Shown here piece by piece: positions 19,180 to 29,045 of a DNA stretch of 64,000 bases. Under the pieces are notes generated by a model, which did not search any database, was not told the origin of the DNA, and saw only the letters and a list, made by a program, of their open reading frames with translations. Source of the DNA: Actinomycetaceae bacterium (lineage in GTDB: Bacteria > Actinomycetota > Actinomycetes > Actinomycetales > Actinomycetaceae); NCBI GenBank assembly GCA_028724905.1, contig JAQYTG010000018.1:347878-411877 (forward strand), in the 5' to 3' direction. Each line of letters starts with the position of its first letter. Position 1 is the first letter of the stretch. A program made the position numbers and the translations under genes.

Positions 19180-19580
19180 AACTAATCCTTTGATCGAGTG
19201 ACGATGATTGAGCAGTCTTGGTACGGCCTGGGCAGCGTGAGTGCGTGGCGCGACGTCGTTCCCATCAGCCCCTTATCCATCAAGCCTCCGGCACGACGCA
19301 GCTGACGCGCAGCAAACACCGATAGTCATTTTATATCGGCATCCCAGCCGCTGCCCTAGCGCATAAGCCCTAGATGCATGTGAGGCACCGGCTCATACCC
19401 ACGATCCGCGGGTGTATTCCGCGGGTGCATTCCAACGAGTCGGGCTAGACGCGCACTGAGCACCGCCGTCACGCCAGGTGAAGATATTAGTCTGATAGAT
19501 ATTTCCACTCGCGATTTGAAGGTTTATCAATACTGCTGAGAGATAAATCGCTATGATAGGTACTAAGAGAAAGGATTGTG
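19180..19580. other. Divergent promoter region between DUF1015 gene and MMPL gene
   Basis: About 400 bases with no gene. It holds the promoters of two divergent genes. A TATGAT box lies about 28 bases upstream of the MMPL start, followed by an AAAGGA ribosome site. It contains short repeats (GCGGGTGTATTCCGCGGGTG) but no clear operator. Confidence 0.4.
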
Positions 19581-22500
19581 ATGAGTTCGGTTCTTCTTAA
19601 GATTGGCCGCTGGTGTGCGCGCCATTCTTGGAGGGTGCTCATTGCTTGGATACTCGCTCTTGGCGCTCTCGGATTTGGTTTCAGCTCCGTGGGGATGCAG
19701 CTATCGAACTCGTTTAATATCTCATCCACAGAATCCATGATAGGCGTGGATATTTTGCGCGAACGCCTGCCCCAAGCCAGCGGAGTATCTGAAACCGTGC
19801 TGATCTCTGTCTCAGATGAGGCTTCACCTGATGGGGCTGCATTTGAGGGCACCTCTCTATCTGATGCAGCCACTGCCAGCGCAGCCACCGCCGCAGACTC
19901 TGCCACATCTACTGCTGCCAATGAGCAGCCCACTTCTAGTGAGCAACCTGATGACGGCGGACAGCCTGGCGCTGGCGGGGATCTCGCCATCGACCAGCAC
20001 CGAGCTGCCATCGAAAAATTCGTGAGCAACGTCAATACAATTTCCGGCATCTCGATGGCCTCCGATCCTTTCGCTGAGCAAACGCGAGCCATCACCGCTG
20101 ACGGCAAACACGCCCTTATACAGGTGCAGACGGATTCCACTGTGGCTGCCTACTCTGCCAACGCCGACGGCAAGGCCAACACCGTCAAAAATCAGATTGC
20201 CAGCTACGCCCGCGAGCTCGAATCGTCAGACCCAGCACTCTCAGTGCTGATTGGCGGCAATATCGGCCAGACGGCCGGCGTCGAGCTCTCCATTATCGAA
20301 GCTCTCGGGGTGCTCGTAGCCGCCGCCGTCCTCTTCGTCACCTTCGGCAGTCTGCTCGCTGCCGGCATCCCGATTATTTCCGCCGTCGTCGGCGTGGGCG
20401 TGGGGATGCTCGGCATTTTGGTGGCCGCCAATTTCACAGATATCAACGCCGTCACCCCAGTGTTGGCAGTGATGATCGGCCTCGCCGTCGGCATTGACTA
20501 CGCGCTGTTTATTATGAGCCGCGCCCGCGAATATCTGGTACAGGGGATTTCCCCCGTTGAAGCTGCTGGGCGGGCGGTGGCTACTGCTGGATCGGCAGTG
20601 GTTTTCGCTGGCATCACCGTGATTATCGCGCTGTGTGGCCTCGCGGTGTGCCGGATTCCTTTCTTGACGGCGATGGGGGTCGCAGCTGCATTTATGGTAG
20701 CGGTAGCCGTGAGCGTCGCTCTCACAGCTATCCCCGCTTTCCTTGGACTACTAGGGAAACGCTTGATCCCCAAAAAGCCCAAGAAAGCTGCCCGTCTCTC
20801 ACCGGCGTCACCGGCAGCTCCGGCGTCTTCGGTATCACCAACGCCTCCAGCATCTCCGGCGTCACCTGCAACTCCTGCATCTCGGGCGTTTCCAACCTCG
20901 GCTACATCAGCTGCATCGCTTACTTCATCCACCGCATCGGCGGTGGTTGCCGCAACCGCATTGCCCGCAGCAGCCACCTCCTCTGGTTCCCGCCTAGCCA
21001 CTGGTGGTTCCCGCCTAGCCACTGGCTGGATTGATGCCGTCATGCGTAGACCGGCTCTGTTCGCCATAGCGGTGATTGCGCTGCTTGGCGCCGGATCGGT
21101 GCCTTTAGCTGGCCTGTCTCTCTCGCTCGTTGATAACGGATACGAGCAGCCTGGCACCCAAGTGCGCGAGACGTACGATGCCATCTCACGCACTTTCGGA
21201 GAGGGTTATAACTCCCCCATTATTGTGATTGCCGATATCGTACAGAGCACCGATCCGCTGGGGTTGGTGAGCGATCTCTCTGACGACCTGGCCGCTATCG
21301 ACGGCGTGGAGAAAGTGGCGATAGGGACGCCCAACCAAGACGCTTCCCTCGCTTTTATCGAGCTGATTCCCTCCACCGGCCAAGCCAATCCAGCCACTGA
21401 GCGAATCGTCAATGATATTCGCGCCGATGCTCCCGCTCTCGAACAGCGTTACGGCATTTCAAATCTGATGGTCACGGGTATCACGGCTGTCGCTGTAGAC
21501 ATTGCTGCGGTACTCAACGATGCACTACTCCCGTTTGGGATCGTCGTAGTGGGGCTGTCCATTATTTTGCTGATGATCGTCTTTCGCTCAATCGCGGTAC
21601 CGCTCACGGCCACTTTAGGCTACGTGCTCTCCCTCGGAACGGGGCTAGGGGCAGTTGGTGCAATTTTCGGCTGGGGCTGGCTCGCCGATCTCTTCCACGT
21701 GACCAAAGTCGGCTCCGTTATCTCGTTTTTGCCGGTAATCGTGATGGGTATTCTCTTCGGTCTAGCCATGGACTACGAGGTATTCCTCGTCTCCCGAATG
21801 CGCGAGACCTGGATCCACACATCCGACGCCCGCAGAGCTGTGCGTGAGGGGTTCATCGGCTCCGCTAAAGTAGTGACGGCAGCCGCCCTCATTATGACGT
21901 CCGTCTTCGCGTTCTTCATCCCTGACGGCAATAAGTACATTAAGCCTATTGCCGTGGCTCTCACCGTGGGCATCTTCGCCGATGCATTCTTGGTGCGCAT
22001 GACGTTCATTCCCGCCATCATGGCGCTGCTGGGTAGGCGCGCATGGTGGATTCCGGCCTGGCTAGAAAAACGGCTGCCTATGGTAGACGTCGAAGGCGAG
22101 GGCTTGGCTCGCACGCTCGAACATTCAGACTGGGTGGATCGTCACGGCGAAGCTGAAGTGCGGCTCGACTCTGTGAGCGTGGGTGACGCCAGTGGCGACG
22201 TCTTCTCCGAATTGTCGCTCATCGTGCGTCCACGTCAATTTGCTGTGGCGCGTCTCGACACGTTCCTTGCCCGCTCCACGCTCGCCGCACTGCTCGCTGG
22301 TCGAATCCAACCGCACGACGGCGTGAGCGTGATCTCTGGCCGTCCGCTGCCCGACGGTATGTCTGCCATTCAAGCCTCCACGTATATGCTTGACTATCCC
22401 GATGCTTCCCTAATTCCGTACATGACGCGGCTCGTGGTGTGTGCTGATCCGCCAATGCAAGCATGGGCAGCCCTAGAGCGAGCACATCAACGCGGGATCG

Positions 22501-22856
22501 CCGTGCTCGCTATCGTGGCTCCTGACTATGAGCTTCCCCTGTCGGTGCGTGCCATAGCCGCTGACGCCATAGCTCAAGCAGCGCAGGAGATAGCGGTGAT
22601 AACGGTGCCCAGCGCCGACGACCCTGACGATCTCGCTAGCCGCGACGCCGCCGGCACCCCCACTCCCCGCAACGCTTCTGGCTCGGGGCGGAGTTCTGGC
22701 TCTGCTACTCACCGCAGCGGAAAAATCGCACGCACCTCAGCTCGACTCACCTCGGCGGCTTTCACATCGGCGCGCCATGCTGCACATTCGGCGCTTTCTC
22801 GCCGCTCAGAGCACGCAGATTCGCCTCAGAGCAGTCAGCATAGGAGCCAGCCATGA
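19581..22856 (+). CDS. MMPL/RND-type transporter with degenerate ABC-ATPase-like C-terminal domain
   Basis: A 1091-residue membrane transporter of the MMPL type. The N-terminal helix (WRVLIAWILALGALGFGF) and two repeats of a large external loop plus helix bundle are seen (helices about residues 230-385 and 640-830), with the loop motif GIDYALFIMSRAREY and its partner AMDYEVFLVSRMRETW. A Pro/Ser/Ala linker (about 410-465) separates the halves. After the last helix, residues about 855-1010 resemble a shrunken ABC ATPase: the Walker A region reads LDTFLARSTLAALLAGR, without the GxxGxGK glycines and lysine; ADPP stands where Walker B would be and VAPD where the H-loop would be. No LSGGQ is visible. 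It overlaps the YhgE gene by four bases. Cargo is unknown; lipids or cell-envelope components are typical for MMPL proteins. Confidence 0.9.
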   Translation: MSSVLLKIGRWCARHSWRVLIAWILALGALGFGFSSVGMQLSNSFNISSTESMIGVDILRERLPQASGVSETVLISVSDEASPDGAAFEGTSLSDAATASAATAADSATSTAANEQPTSSEQPDDGGQPGAGGDLAIDQHRAAIEKFVSNVNTISGISMASDPFAEQTRAITADGKHALIQVQTDSTVAAYSANADGKANTVKNQIASYARELESSDPALSVLIGGNIGQTAGVELSIIEALGVLVAAAVLFVTFGSLLAAGIPIISAVVGVGVGMLGILVAANFTDINAVTPVLAVMIGLAVGIDYALFIMSRAREYLVQGISPVEAAGRAVATAGSAVVFAGITVIIALCGLAVCRIPFLTAMGVAAAFMVAVAVSVALTAIPAFLGLLGKRLIPKKPKKAARLSPASPAAPASSVSPTPPASPASPATPASRAFPTSATSAASLTSSTASAVVAATALPAAATSSGSRLATGGSRLATGWIDAVMRRPALFAIAVIALLGAGSVPLAGLSLSLVDNGYEQPGTQVRETYDAISRTFGEGYNSPIIVIADIVQSTDPLGLVSDLSDDLAAIDGVEKVAIGTPNQDASLAFIELIPSTGQANPATERIVNDIRADAPALEQRYGISNLMVTGITAVAVDIAAVLNDALLPFGIVVVGLSIILLMIVFRSIAVPLTATLGYVLSLGTGLGAVGAIFGWGWLADLFHVTKVGSVISFLPVIVMGILFGLAMDYEVFLVSRMRETWIHTSDARRAVREGFIGSAKVVTAAALIMTSVFAFFIPDGNKYIKPIAVALTVGIFADAFLVRMTFIPAIMALLGRRAWWIPAWLEKRLPMVDVEGEGLARTLEHSDWVDRHGEAEVRLDSVSVGDASGDVFSELSLIVRPRQFAVARLDTFLARSTLAALLAGRIQPHDGVSVISGRPLPDGMSAIQASTYMLDYPDASLIPYMTRLVVCADPPMQAWAALERAHQRGIAVLAIVAPDYELPLSVRAIAADAIAQAAQEIAVITVPSADDPDDLASRDAAGTPTPRNASGSGRSSGSATHRSGKIARTSARLTSAAFTSARHAAHSALSRRSEHADSPQSSQHRSQP

Positions 22857-25264
22857 AACGCACGAAGCACTATCGGCTCATGTTGAGCGTGGTCGTCATT
22901 TTGCCGATGTTCTTTTTCCTCGCGCTACTCGGCGCGAACACTGAGCAGCTAAGCACCTATGGTTCACCACAAGCGGCCATCGTAAATAATGATTCCCCCG
23001 TTACTCTCACCACCGGCCAGATATTACCCGCTGGTAGACAGGTGATTGCCACCCTCACCGATCCGAAGCGTGAAACTCGTTTCGAGTGGGCAGTGGTGAG
23101 CTCTGCATCTGCTGAAAATGGACTGAAAGACGGCACCTATGAGGCCGTCGTGGACATCCCACAGAATTTCTCTGCCTCCGTAGCTGGAATTTTGCAAAGC
23201 ACATCCACAACCCCTGGCACGCTCATTGTGCGTACCAATGGGACATCAGCTCTGCTGGCAGATCTCTCAAACGACATCGTCAGTGCAGCCGGAAAAGATC
23301 TCAGCACCTCGTTCACCGTCTCCTACCTCACCGAATCGCTCGCCGCTACCAGCCAGATTAAAGATGGATTCAGTCAGGCTGCTGATGGCGCCGGTCAGCT
23401 TGCTGATGGCGCTAGACAACTAGCGGATGGCAATGCCCAGCTTGCCGATGGCGCCGCTCAGGCTGCTGATGGCGCCGGTCAGCTTGCTGATGGCGCTAGA
23501 CAACTAGCGGATGGCAATGCCCAGCTTGCTGATGGCGCCGCTGAATTAGCCTCGGGAGTTAGCCAGCTCAGCGCTGGTACGCAGCCGCTGCACGCCGGAG
23601 CCTCAGCGCTTGCCAGCGGGTTGCGGCAATACGTGAACGGCGTCAATCAAGCTGCTGACGGCTCCATACCGCTCGCCGCCGGAGCGAAGGAGTTTGCTGG
23701 AGGCGTTGCCCAATACGTGAATGGCGTGCAGCAAATTTACGACGGCATCACCACCCCTCAGCCAGGTCAGAGCACATCTATGCTCGGTGGAGCGCAACAG
23801 CTGGCCGACGCACTCACAGCGGTGGCCAGCGGTATTCACAGCGTAGCCGACGAGATTGTGAAACTGCTTCCCGAGGGAATCACTGCCGCGTCGGCAAGCG
23901 CACAACTGCTCTCCGACGCCTTCGACGAGCTCACCACACTCATTGAACAATGCGGCGCCGGAGATCAAAATGCCTGTGCCCAAGCGACGCAGGGAACGGC
24001 TACCACCGCGCAAGAGCTAGCCAAGTTGGTGACGCAGCTGCAACAAGTGGCTGAGCTAGCCGAAGCTGGAAAAATTAACTTAGAAGAGCTGACAAAAATC
24101 ACGAATCCCGTCGATCAGCTAGCAGGCGGGGCACGCTCACTCGCCGATGGGCTTGGCACACTTTCCGAGCAGATGAAATCGAATATGCTCGGCGACAATG
24201 CGGCGGCTCTCACGGCAGGCGGCACCCAACTGGCCGATGGCGTGGCCGAACTCTCTGACGGGCTTGGGCAGCTCAAGGCTGGCGCACCTCAGCTACTCAA
24301 CGGCGCATCTGCGCTCTCCGGTGGCACATCTGAGTTAGCTGACGGCACATCGCAGCTGGCCGGAGGCGCTCAAGCATTGGCGAACGGCGCCCGCGAAGCT
24401 GCTGACGGAACAGCGCTATTTGCCAACGGCACTACTCAGGCTGCTGACGGTCTTGGGCAACTTGCCGACGGCGCTTCAGCGCTCACCGACGGTGGCCAAC
24501 AGCTGACGAGCGGATCACAGCAGCTAGCGAGTGAGCTGGATAAAGCGGCGCAACAAATTCCCACATACACGCGCACCGATGCTGAAAAAACAGCTCAGGC
24601 CTTGGGGACGCCCGTGAGCGTCTCTGCAAGCAGTGCTCTCGTCGATCCTCGCTCAGCTCTCGCTCCTGGAATTATTGCGCTCGCCCTCTGGCTAGGCTCA
24701 TTCGGAGTCATTATTTACCGCAGCTCCATGACGGACGACAAGCTCAGAGAACCATTCACCCCGCTGGCACTGATCACTCGATCTCTGGTCTCAGCTATCG
24801 GTATTGGGGCTGCACAGAGCCTGCTGGTGATGATCGGGCTTGCCGTCAGCCGCGTACCTATCGCACATCTGTTCTGGTTGATTATTGTGCTGCTACTATC
24901 TTCGTTCACGATGATAGCCTTGCACGTGGCGTTTACCGCCACACTAGGTATGAAAGGCGGAGGGGTTCTCTCTCTGGTGTTCCTCGGGCTGCAACTCGTG
25001 TCGCTCAGTACTCTCCTGCCCGTCGCTTCTCAATCCGCTCTAGTCAGTGCACTACACATATTTTTGCCAGTGCCACAAGCTCAAGATGCCCTAACTAGCG
25101 CGATCACAGGAGTTGGCTCCAGCTCGGTGGCAGTGTGGATGCTCATTTTCTGGTTCCTCGCCTCCGGTTTCATCTCCGTGGCAGCTGTGGCCAAGCGCCG
25201 CGCTGTGAGCGTGCCGTCACTGCGGGCGTTTGCTGCCCACTACTGGCCACTCATCCGACGCTGA
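22853..25264 (+). CDS. YhgE/Pip-type membrane protein with heptad repeats
   Basis: An 803-residue protein with one N-terminal membrane helix (about residues 10-28), a long external region, and five to six C-terminal helices (about 620-795), the YhgE/Pip layout related to ABC-2 permeases. The external region is built of seven-residue units, LADGAxQ and variants, which should form a long coiled-coil or helical stalk. Two units of 28 residues are almost exact DNA duplicates. The ATG overlaps the MMPL stop (ATGA), so the two products are made together and probably act together. Relatives include phage-infection protein and type VII secretion-associated proteins; the exact function here is unknown. 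Confidence 0.9.
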   Translation: MKRTKHYRLMLSVVVILPMFFFLALLGANTEQLSTYGSPQAAIVNNDSPVTLTTGQILPAGRQVIATLTDPKRETRFEWAVVSSASAENGLKDGTYEAVVDIPQNFSASVAGILQSTSTTPGTLIVRTNGTSALLADLSNDIVSAAGKDLSTSFTVSYLTESLAATSQIKDGFSQAADGAGQLADGARQLADGNAQLADGAAQAADGAGQLADGARQLADGNAQLADGAAELASGVSQLSAGTQPLHAGASALASGLRQYVNGVNQAADGSIPLAAGAKEFAGGVAQYVNGVQQIYDGITTPQPGQSTSMLGGAQQLADALTAVASGIHSVADEIVKLLPEGITAASASAQLLSDAFDELTTLIEQCGAGDQNACAQATQGTATTAQELAKLVTQLQQVAELAEAGKINLEELTKITNPVDQLAGGARSLADGLGTLSEQMKSNMLGDNAAALTAGGTQLADGVAELSDGLGQLKAGAPQLLNGASALSGGTSELADGTSQLAGGAQALANGAREAADGTALFANGTTQAADGLGQLADGASALTDGGQQLTSGSQQLASELDKAAQQIPTYTRTDAEKTAQALGTPVSVSASSALVDPRSALAPGIIALALWLGSFGVIIYRSSMTDDKLREPFTPLALITRSLVSAIGIGAAQSLLVMIGLAVSRVPIAHLFWLIIVLLLSSFTMIALHVAFTATLGMKGGGVLSLVFLGLQLVSLSTLLPVASQSALVSALHIFLPVPQAQDALTSAITGVGSSSVAVWMLIFWFLASGFISVAAVAKRRAVSVPSLRAFAAHYWPLIRR
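23375..23542 (+). repeat. 84-bp tandem duplication inside the YhgE gene
   Basis: Bases 23375-23458 are repeated at 23459-23542 with a single visible difference (a CTTGCC/CTTGCT change). The unit encodes 28 residues, four heptads. Such near-identity shows a recent duplication and suggests that the stalk length varies between strains. Confidence 0.9.
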
Positions 25265-25623
25265 TAAAGCCGCACCACGCACCTCCCGAGGGATCGTGGG
25301 ACAGTTGCTGCCAAGGATTCGGTTGATATATCTATCGCCAGTCTTAGCTATCGAGCTTGATAACCTCGGGCGGCATTTTAGCCGGTGGCATTGTAGCCGT
25401 CAGTATTTTAGCCGGCGGCAACGCCAAACCTGCCCGATATAATCACCTTGATAGCATCAAGCCCGATAGTGAAAATTGCTAGCCACTCGGATATGTAGCC
25501 CCGATCTGCCGATGCCCCGCAAGGCTTTGCCAATTCTCTACTAATGCCCGCAAGGCTCTGCAAGACCTACCAATGCTCAGACCATCTGCCAAGGCTGAGA
25601 CGCTCATTGCTCAAGGTCGAGCT
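25265..25623. other. Gap with TTTTAGCCGGYGGCA repeats
   Basis: Convergent gap between the YhgE gene and the SorC-type regulator gene. It contains about three degenerate copies of TTTTAGCCGGYGGCA (25375-25425) and two of GCCCGCAAGGCT (25515-25560). No gene or clear terminator is seen. Confidence 0.4.
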
Positions 25624-26604
25624 TCACCGCCGCGCACTGCCGTGATCATTGCGGCTCGCCGCACGCTGGAGCCGAATGGCAGTATCGCGGTCGATAATCA
25701 GGTGAGTGATCACTCCTGCGCGCAGTGCCGCCAAAACTGCCGGCACCCTCCCTGCTCCCGCCACCACGGCGACGCGGGTGGGAATTTTCCGCAACATATC
25801 AGGGGTTGGCCCAGAGGCGCGGGCATTGAGGGCAAGATCTTTCCACGTACCATCCCCGCGCAGCAAGACGGTACACACGTCTCCCACCACGTGTTCACGG
25901 CGGATCGTCTCCATATCGCTCGGGTGGAGATATCCGCCCGAATACACCATGGAGGGAATGGCTGAATCCAATGATCCGACGCCAAAAACTGCCATATTAG
26001 CTCGCTGCTGCACGGCACGGATCGAACTCACAGCAGTCTCTTTCCACAGTGCATCGCGGGTGCTAGCGCGATCAAAAAATGCCGGCACCGGAAAAGTGAC
26101 GATCTGGGCACCAAATGCCGCCGCAATCGTCTGAATGAGCGCACCAGCATAAGGTATCCCTCGACCAGCCACCCCCACTGCACCGTTGAGTTGCACCACT
26201 GTCAGGCCGGAAACAGCCCGTGGCTGCAGGTGCCCAGCAACTCTCGATATCGTATTGCCCCACGCCACACCAATCACGTCACCAGGCTTGACCATTTCGC
26301 TAAACACCGAGGCCGCCATAGCGCTCACGCTATCGAGCCGCTGATACTCACTAGCCCCAAAAGGCACCGGTACGATTGTAGCTTTGACTCGAAAACTACT
26401 CGCTAACCATTGCACGAGTTGTGAGGATTCCTCGTCCACCGGCTGCACTGAAATACGCACATAGCCGCGTTCGCGTGCTTCCTTGAGTAGGCGGGAAATC
26501 GTGGAGCGGGAGACGCCCATCGTACGGGCGATTGCTTCCATCGTCTGCCCCTCGATGTAGTGCATCACCGCCACGTCATAGAGCACATCCGTTTCACGCC
26601 CCAT
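25624..26604 (-). CDS. SorC-family sugar-binding transcriptional regulator
   Basis: A 326-residue regulator with an N-terminal helix-turn-helix (AIARTMGVSRSTISRLLKEA, about residues 22-41) and a C-terminal sugar-binding domain with the family segment VIGVAWGNTISRVA and GVGSLD. SorC/DeoR proteins bind phosphorylated sugars or polyols. It is divergent from glpABC, and a TGCACA-TT-TGTGCA palindrome lies between them, so it most likely controls glycerol-3-phosphate use in response to a phosphorylated metabolite; this link is inferred from position. The start follows GGGAGGAGACTG. Confidence 0.9.
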   Translation of the reverse strand: MGRETDVLYDVAVMHYIEGQTMEAIARTMGVSRSTISRLLKEARERGYVRISVQPVDEESSQLVQWLASSFRVKATIVPVPFGASEYQRLDSVSAMAASVFSEMVKPGDVIGVAWGNTISRVAGHLQPRAVSGLTVVQLNGAVGVAGRGIPYAGALIQTIAAAFGAQIVTFPVPAFFDRASTRDALWKETAVSSIRAVQQRANMAVFGVGSLDSAIPSMVYSGGYLHPSDMETIRREHVVGDVCTVLLRGDGTWKDLALNARASGPTPDMLRKIPTRVAVVAGAGRVPAVLAALRAGVITHLIIDRDTAIRLQRAASRNDHGSARR

Positions 26605-26861
26605 CAGTCTCCTCCCTTTCTACGATCATTGCCTCGTTGTATGGCCGCGCTTATTGCTGGGTGACGCCAGTGGGCTGCGCTGCCCTATACATCTGCCTCA
26701 TACACCTACCTCATGCATCCGCCGTCACTCATCAGCCCCACGCGCCGTTTTATCGAGCGTCGCTCACCCATCCCAGGCGCCCGTCTCACGCGCCACCACA
26801 TACCATGCACCAAGCGTCATTCATCCGCCCAGGTACCAGCGTCACAGGGTGGTGACGGCAC

Positions 26862-26936
26862 CGGCGTCACACATCACTCAGGTATCTGCATCACGCATCC
26901 ACCCCCAGGCAGCGGCGTCACACATCACTCAGGTAT
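26862..26936. repeat. Direct repeat upstream of glpA
   Basis: A 24-base segment beginning CGGCGTCACACATCACTCAG occurs at 26862-26885 and again, identically, at 26913-26936, a period of 51 bases. The surrounding 26640-26960 stretch is rich in CGTCAC words. No gene is seen in this gap. Confidence 0.8.
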
Positions 26937-26987
26937 TGGCGTCACGCCGCATCACCGCGATGCTCTGACAGCTGAGTTTAGCAGCTT

Positions 26988-27001
26988 TGCACATTTGTGC
27001 A
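26988..27001. promoter_or_regulatory. Palindrome TGCACATTTGTGCA, candidate operator
   Basis: A perfect inverted repeat, TGCACA-TT-TGTGCA, with a further half site GTGCACA at about 27019. It lies between the SorC-type regulator gene and glpA, close to the likely glpA promoter. It is the best candidate for the binding site of the divergent regulator. Confidence 0.55.
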
Positions 27002-27272
27002 CACATGACGTGACGATAGTGCACAGATTCTTGAGATGTATCTTTTCATAGCACAATGCTTCACTTCAGCTGGTCAAAGTATTAGCGTTTCTCTGAGAAG
27101 GGTGCCGCGAGTAGTGCCAGCGATATGCGTTAAGCAACTAGCAGCGAAGCCACATACACAGGCGGCTTCACTGGCTGTCAGCAGACTACGGCCACGCACA
27201 GCAGGTGAGCCTCGCAGCGCGTGTGCTCACAACAAGACACAGCAAGTATTCGATCGACGCAAAGTAGGAAAG

Positions 27273-29045
27273 ATGACCTCACTGACAACGGATGTCGTGG
27301 TGATTGGCGGAGGAGCTACCGGCACGGGAGTTCTGCGCGATCTAGCGATGCGTGGTTTCAGCGCCCTACTGCTGGAGCGCGCAGACCTCGCTCAGGGAAC
27401 CACGGGGCGTTTCCACGGCCTGCTTCATTCCGGTGGCCGCTACGTCGTCTCCGACCCCGAATCGGCTACGGAGTGCGCCCAGGAAAACGAGATTGTGCGG
27501 CGGATACATTCCGATGCCGTGGAAGAGACCGGCGGCCTGTTCGTCGTCACTCCCAACGATTCTGAGGAGTATGCAGATAGCTTTCTGGCCGCAGCCGCCG
27601 CCGCCCGAGTGCCGGCACGCGAGATATCAGTAGCCGAAGCACTCCGCCGCGAGCCACGTCTTCACCCGAAGATGAAGCGCGCTTTTGAGGTGCGTGACGC
27701 CGTGATCGACGGTTGGCGCATGGTATGGGGCACGGTTGCCTCAGCGCAAGAGTACGGAGCCCGCACACTCACCTATCATCGGGTGACGTCCATACACACT
27801 GATCAGGGAAACATCAGCGGCGTGAGCGCTATCGACGAAAAAACCGGCGAGAAAATAACTATCAGCTGCCGAGCCGTCATCAACGCGGGCGGCCCATGGG
27901 CGGGAAAAATTGCGGCACTCGCGGGGGCACACGGCGTGGACGTGGTGCCTGGGCGCGGCATTATGGTGGCGATGAACCATCGGCTCGTCAATACCGTTAT
28001 CAACCGCTGCGTCTATCCGGCTGATGGCGATATTCTGGTGCCTGACCACACCGTATGCATCATCGGCACGACCGATCAACACGCCTCTGATCCGGATTTT
28101 CTGGAAATTAGCACCAGCGAAGTACAGCAGATGCTCGATGCTGGCGAGGCCATGATCCCAGGATTCCGCCAGGCGCGAGCGATACACGTATGGGCTGGGG
28201 CACGTCCGCTGGTGCGCGATCAGCGCGTGAGCACCTCCGATACCCGACACATGAGCCGCGGCATGAGCATTATCGACCACCACAAGCGAGACGGCATAGC
28301 GGGGTTTTTCTCCATCGCTGGCGGCAAACTCACCACATACCGACTCATGGCGAAAAACGTGGTAGATGCGCTGTGCGAGCAGCTCGGTGAAAACCGCCCC
28401 TGCCGCACAGCTGAGGAAAACACCCCTGGAGCCACGCCACGCAATCACGCCATCACTGATCGGCTGGCCCACGCCGAGAGCGTGCGCCAGAGCGAACAGC
28501 TCATCTGCGAGTGCGAACTCGTGACCCGCTCGATGATCGAGCAGGCTCTGGCCGATCAGCCCCATGCAAACTTCGACGATCTACGCCGGCAGTTACGCAT
28601 CGGTATGGGGCCATGCCAAGGCACATTTTGCGCGCCGCGCCTCGCAGGGATTGTGCACGCTTGGAAAACATCACAGCTGCCCAGCCACAGCGTACAAGCT
28701 GCCCGCAATCATGCACGGGATATCCGAGACGTTCACAGTGTGCAAGCCCTTACTCGCTGCCCCGCCCCCTCAGCCACCCACCAGGCCGACGTCACGACGA
28801 CGCAGCTCAGGCTCTTTGCACGCAACCGCGAGAGCGGGATTACTCCACTGCTGTTCAACCAGCAGCTGCGAGAAGCCGCACTCAACCGTTGGGTGATGCA
28901 CAGCACGCTGGGGATAGAGCATCTTCCTCAACCAAGCCAAGAGGCCATTCTCGCCACCGGCGATCTTGCGTTGCTCTATGGCACGCACACATCTGCGCCA
29001 TCCTTAGCCGCCAATGCCAACCAGTGGAAGGAGCAGCACGCATGA
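27273..29045 (+). CDS. glpA: Anaerobic glycerol-3-phosphate dehydrogenase subunit A
   Basis: FAD-dependent catalytic subunit that oxidises sn-glycerol 3-phosphate to dihydroxyacetone phosphate and passes electrons to GlpC. The FAD fold VVVIGGGATGTGVLRDLAMRG and the motif GRFHGLLHSGGRYVVSD are typical. The C-terminal BFD-like iron-sulphur domain has CECEL followed by GPCQGTFC. From the ATG at 27273 (upstream GGAAAG) the protein is 590 residues; the ORF track runs 79 codons further back without a family match. The stop overlaps the glpB start by four bases, so glpABC is a coupled operon. Confidence 0.95.
   Translation: MTSLTTDVVVIGGGATGTGVLRDLAMRGFSALLLERADLAQGTTGRFHGLLHSGGRYVVSDPESATECAQENEIVRRIHSDAVEETGGLFVVTPNDSEEYADSFLAAAAAARVPAREISVAEALRREPRLHPKMKRAFEVRDAVIDGWRMVWGTVASAQEYGARTLTYHRVTSIHTDQGNISGVSAIDEKTGEKITISCRAVINAGGPWAGKIAALAGAHGVDVVPGRGIMVAMNHRLVNTVINRCVYPADGDILVPDHTVCIIGTTDQHASDPDFLEISTSEVQQMLDAGEAMIPGFRQARAIHVWAGARPLVRDQRVSTSDTRHMSRGMSIIDHHKRDGIAGFFSIAGGKLTTYRLMAKNVVDALCEQLGENRPCRTAEENTPGATPRNHAITDRLAHAESVRQSEQLICECELVTRSMIEQALADQPHANFDDLRRQLRIGMGPCQGTFCAPRLAGIVHAWKTSQLPSHSVQAARNHARDIRDVHSVQALTRCPAPSATHQADVTTTQLRLFARNRESGITPLLFNQQLREAALNRWVMHSTLGIEHLPQPSQEAILATGDLALLYGTHTSAPSLAANANQWKEQHA

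Noticed and set aside
19487-20140. 217-residue minus-strand ORF at the MMPL start
   Set aside because: It overlaps the MMPL coding region and promoter, is of low complexity and matches nothing recognised.
20498-21193. 231-residue minus-strand ORF opposite the MMPL linker
   Set aside because: It consists of Ala/Gly/Asp repeats (DAGDAGGVGD) from the antisense of the Pro/Ser/Ala linker.
27741-28565. 274-residue minus-strand ORF opposite glpA
   Set aside because: It is a shadow of the well-supported glpA frame and has no family-like motifs.
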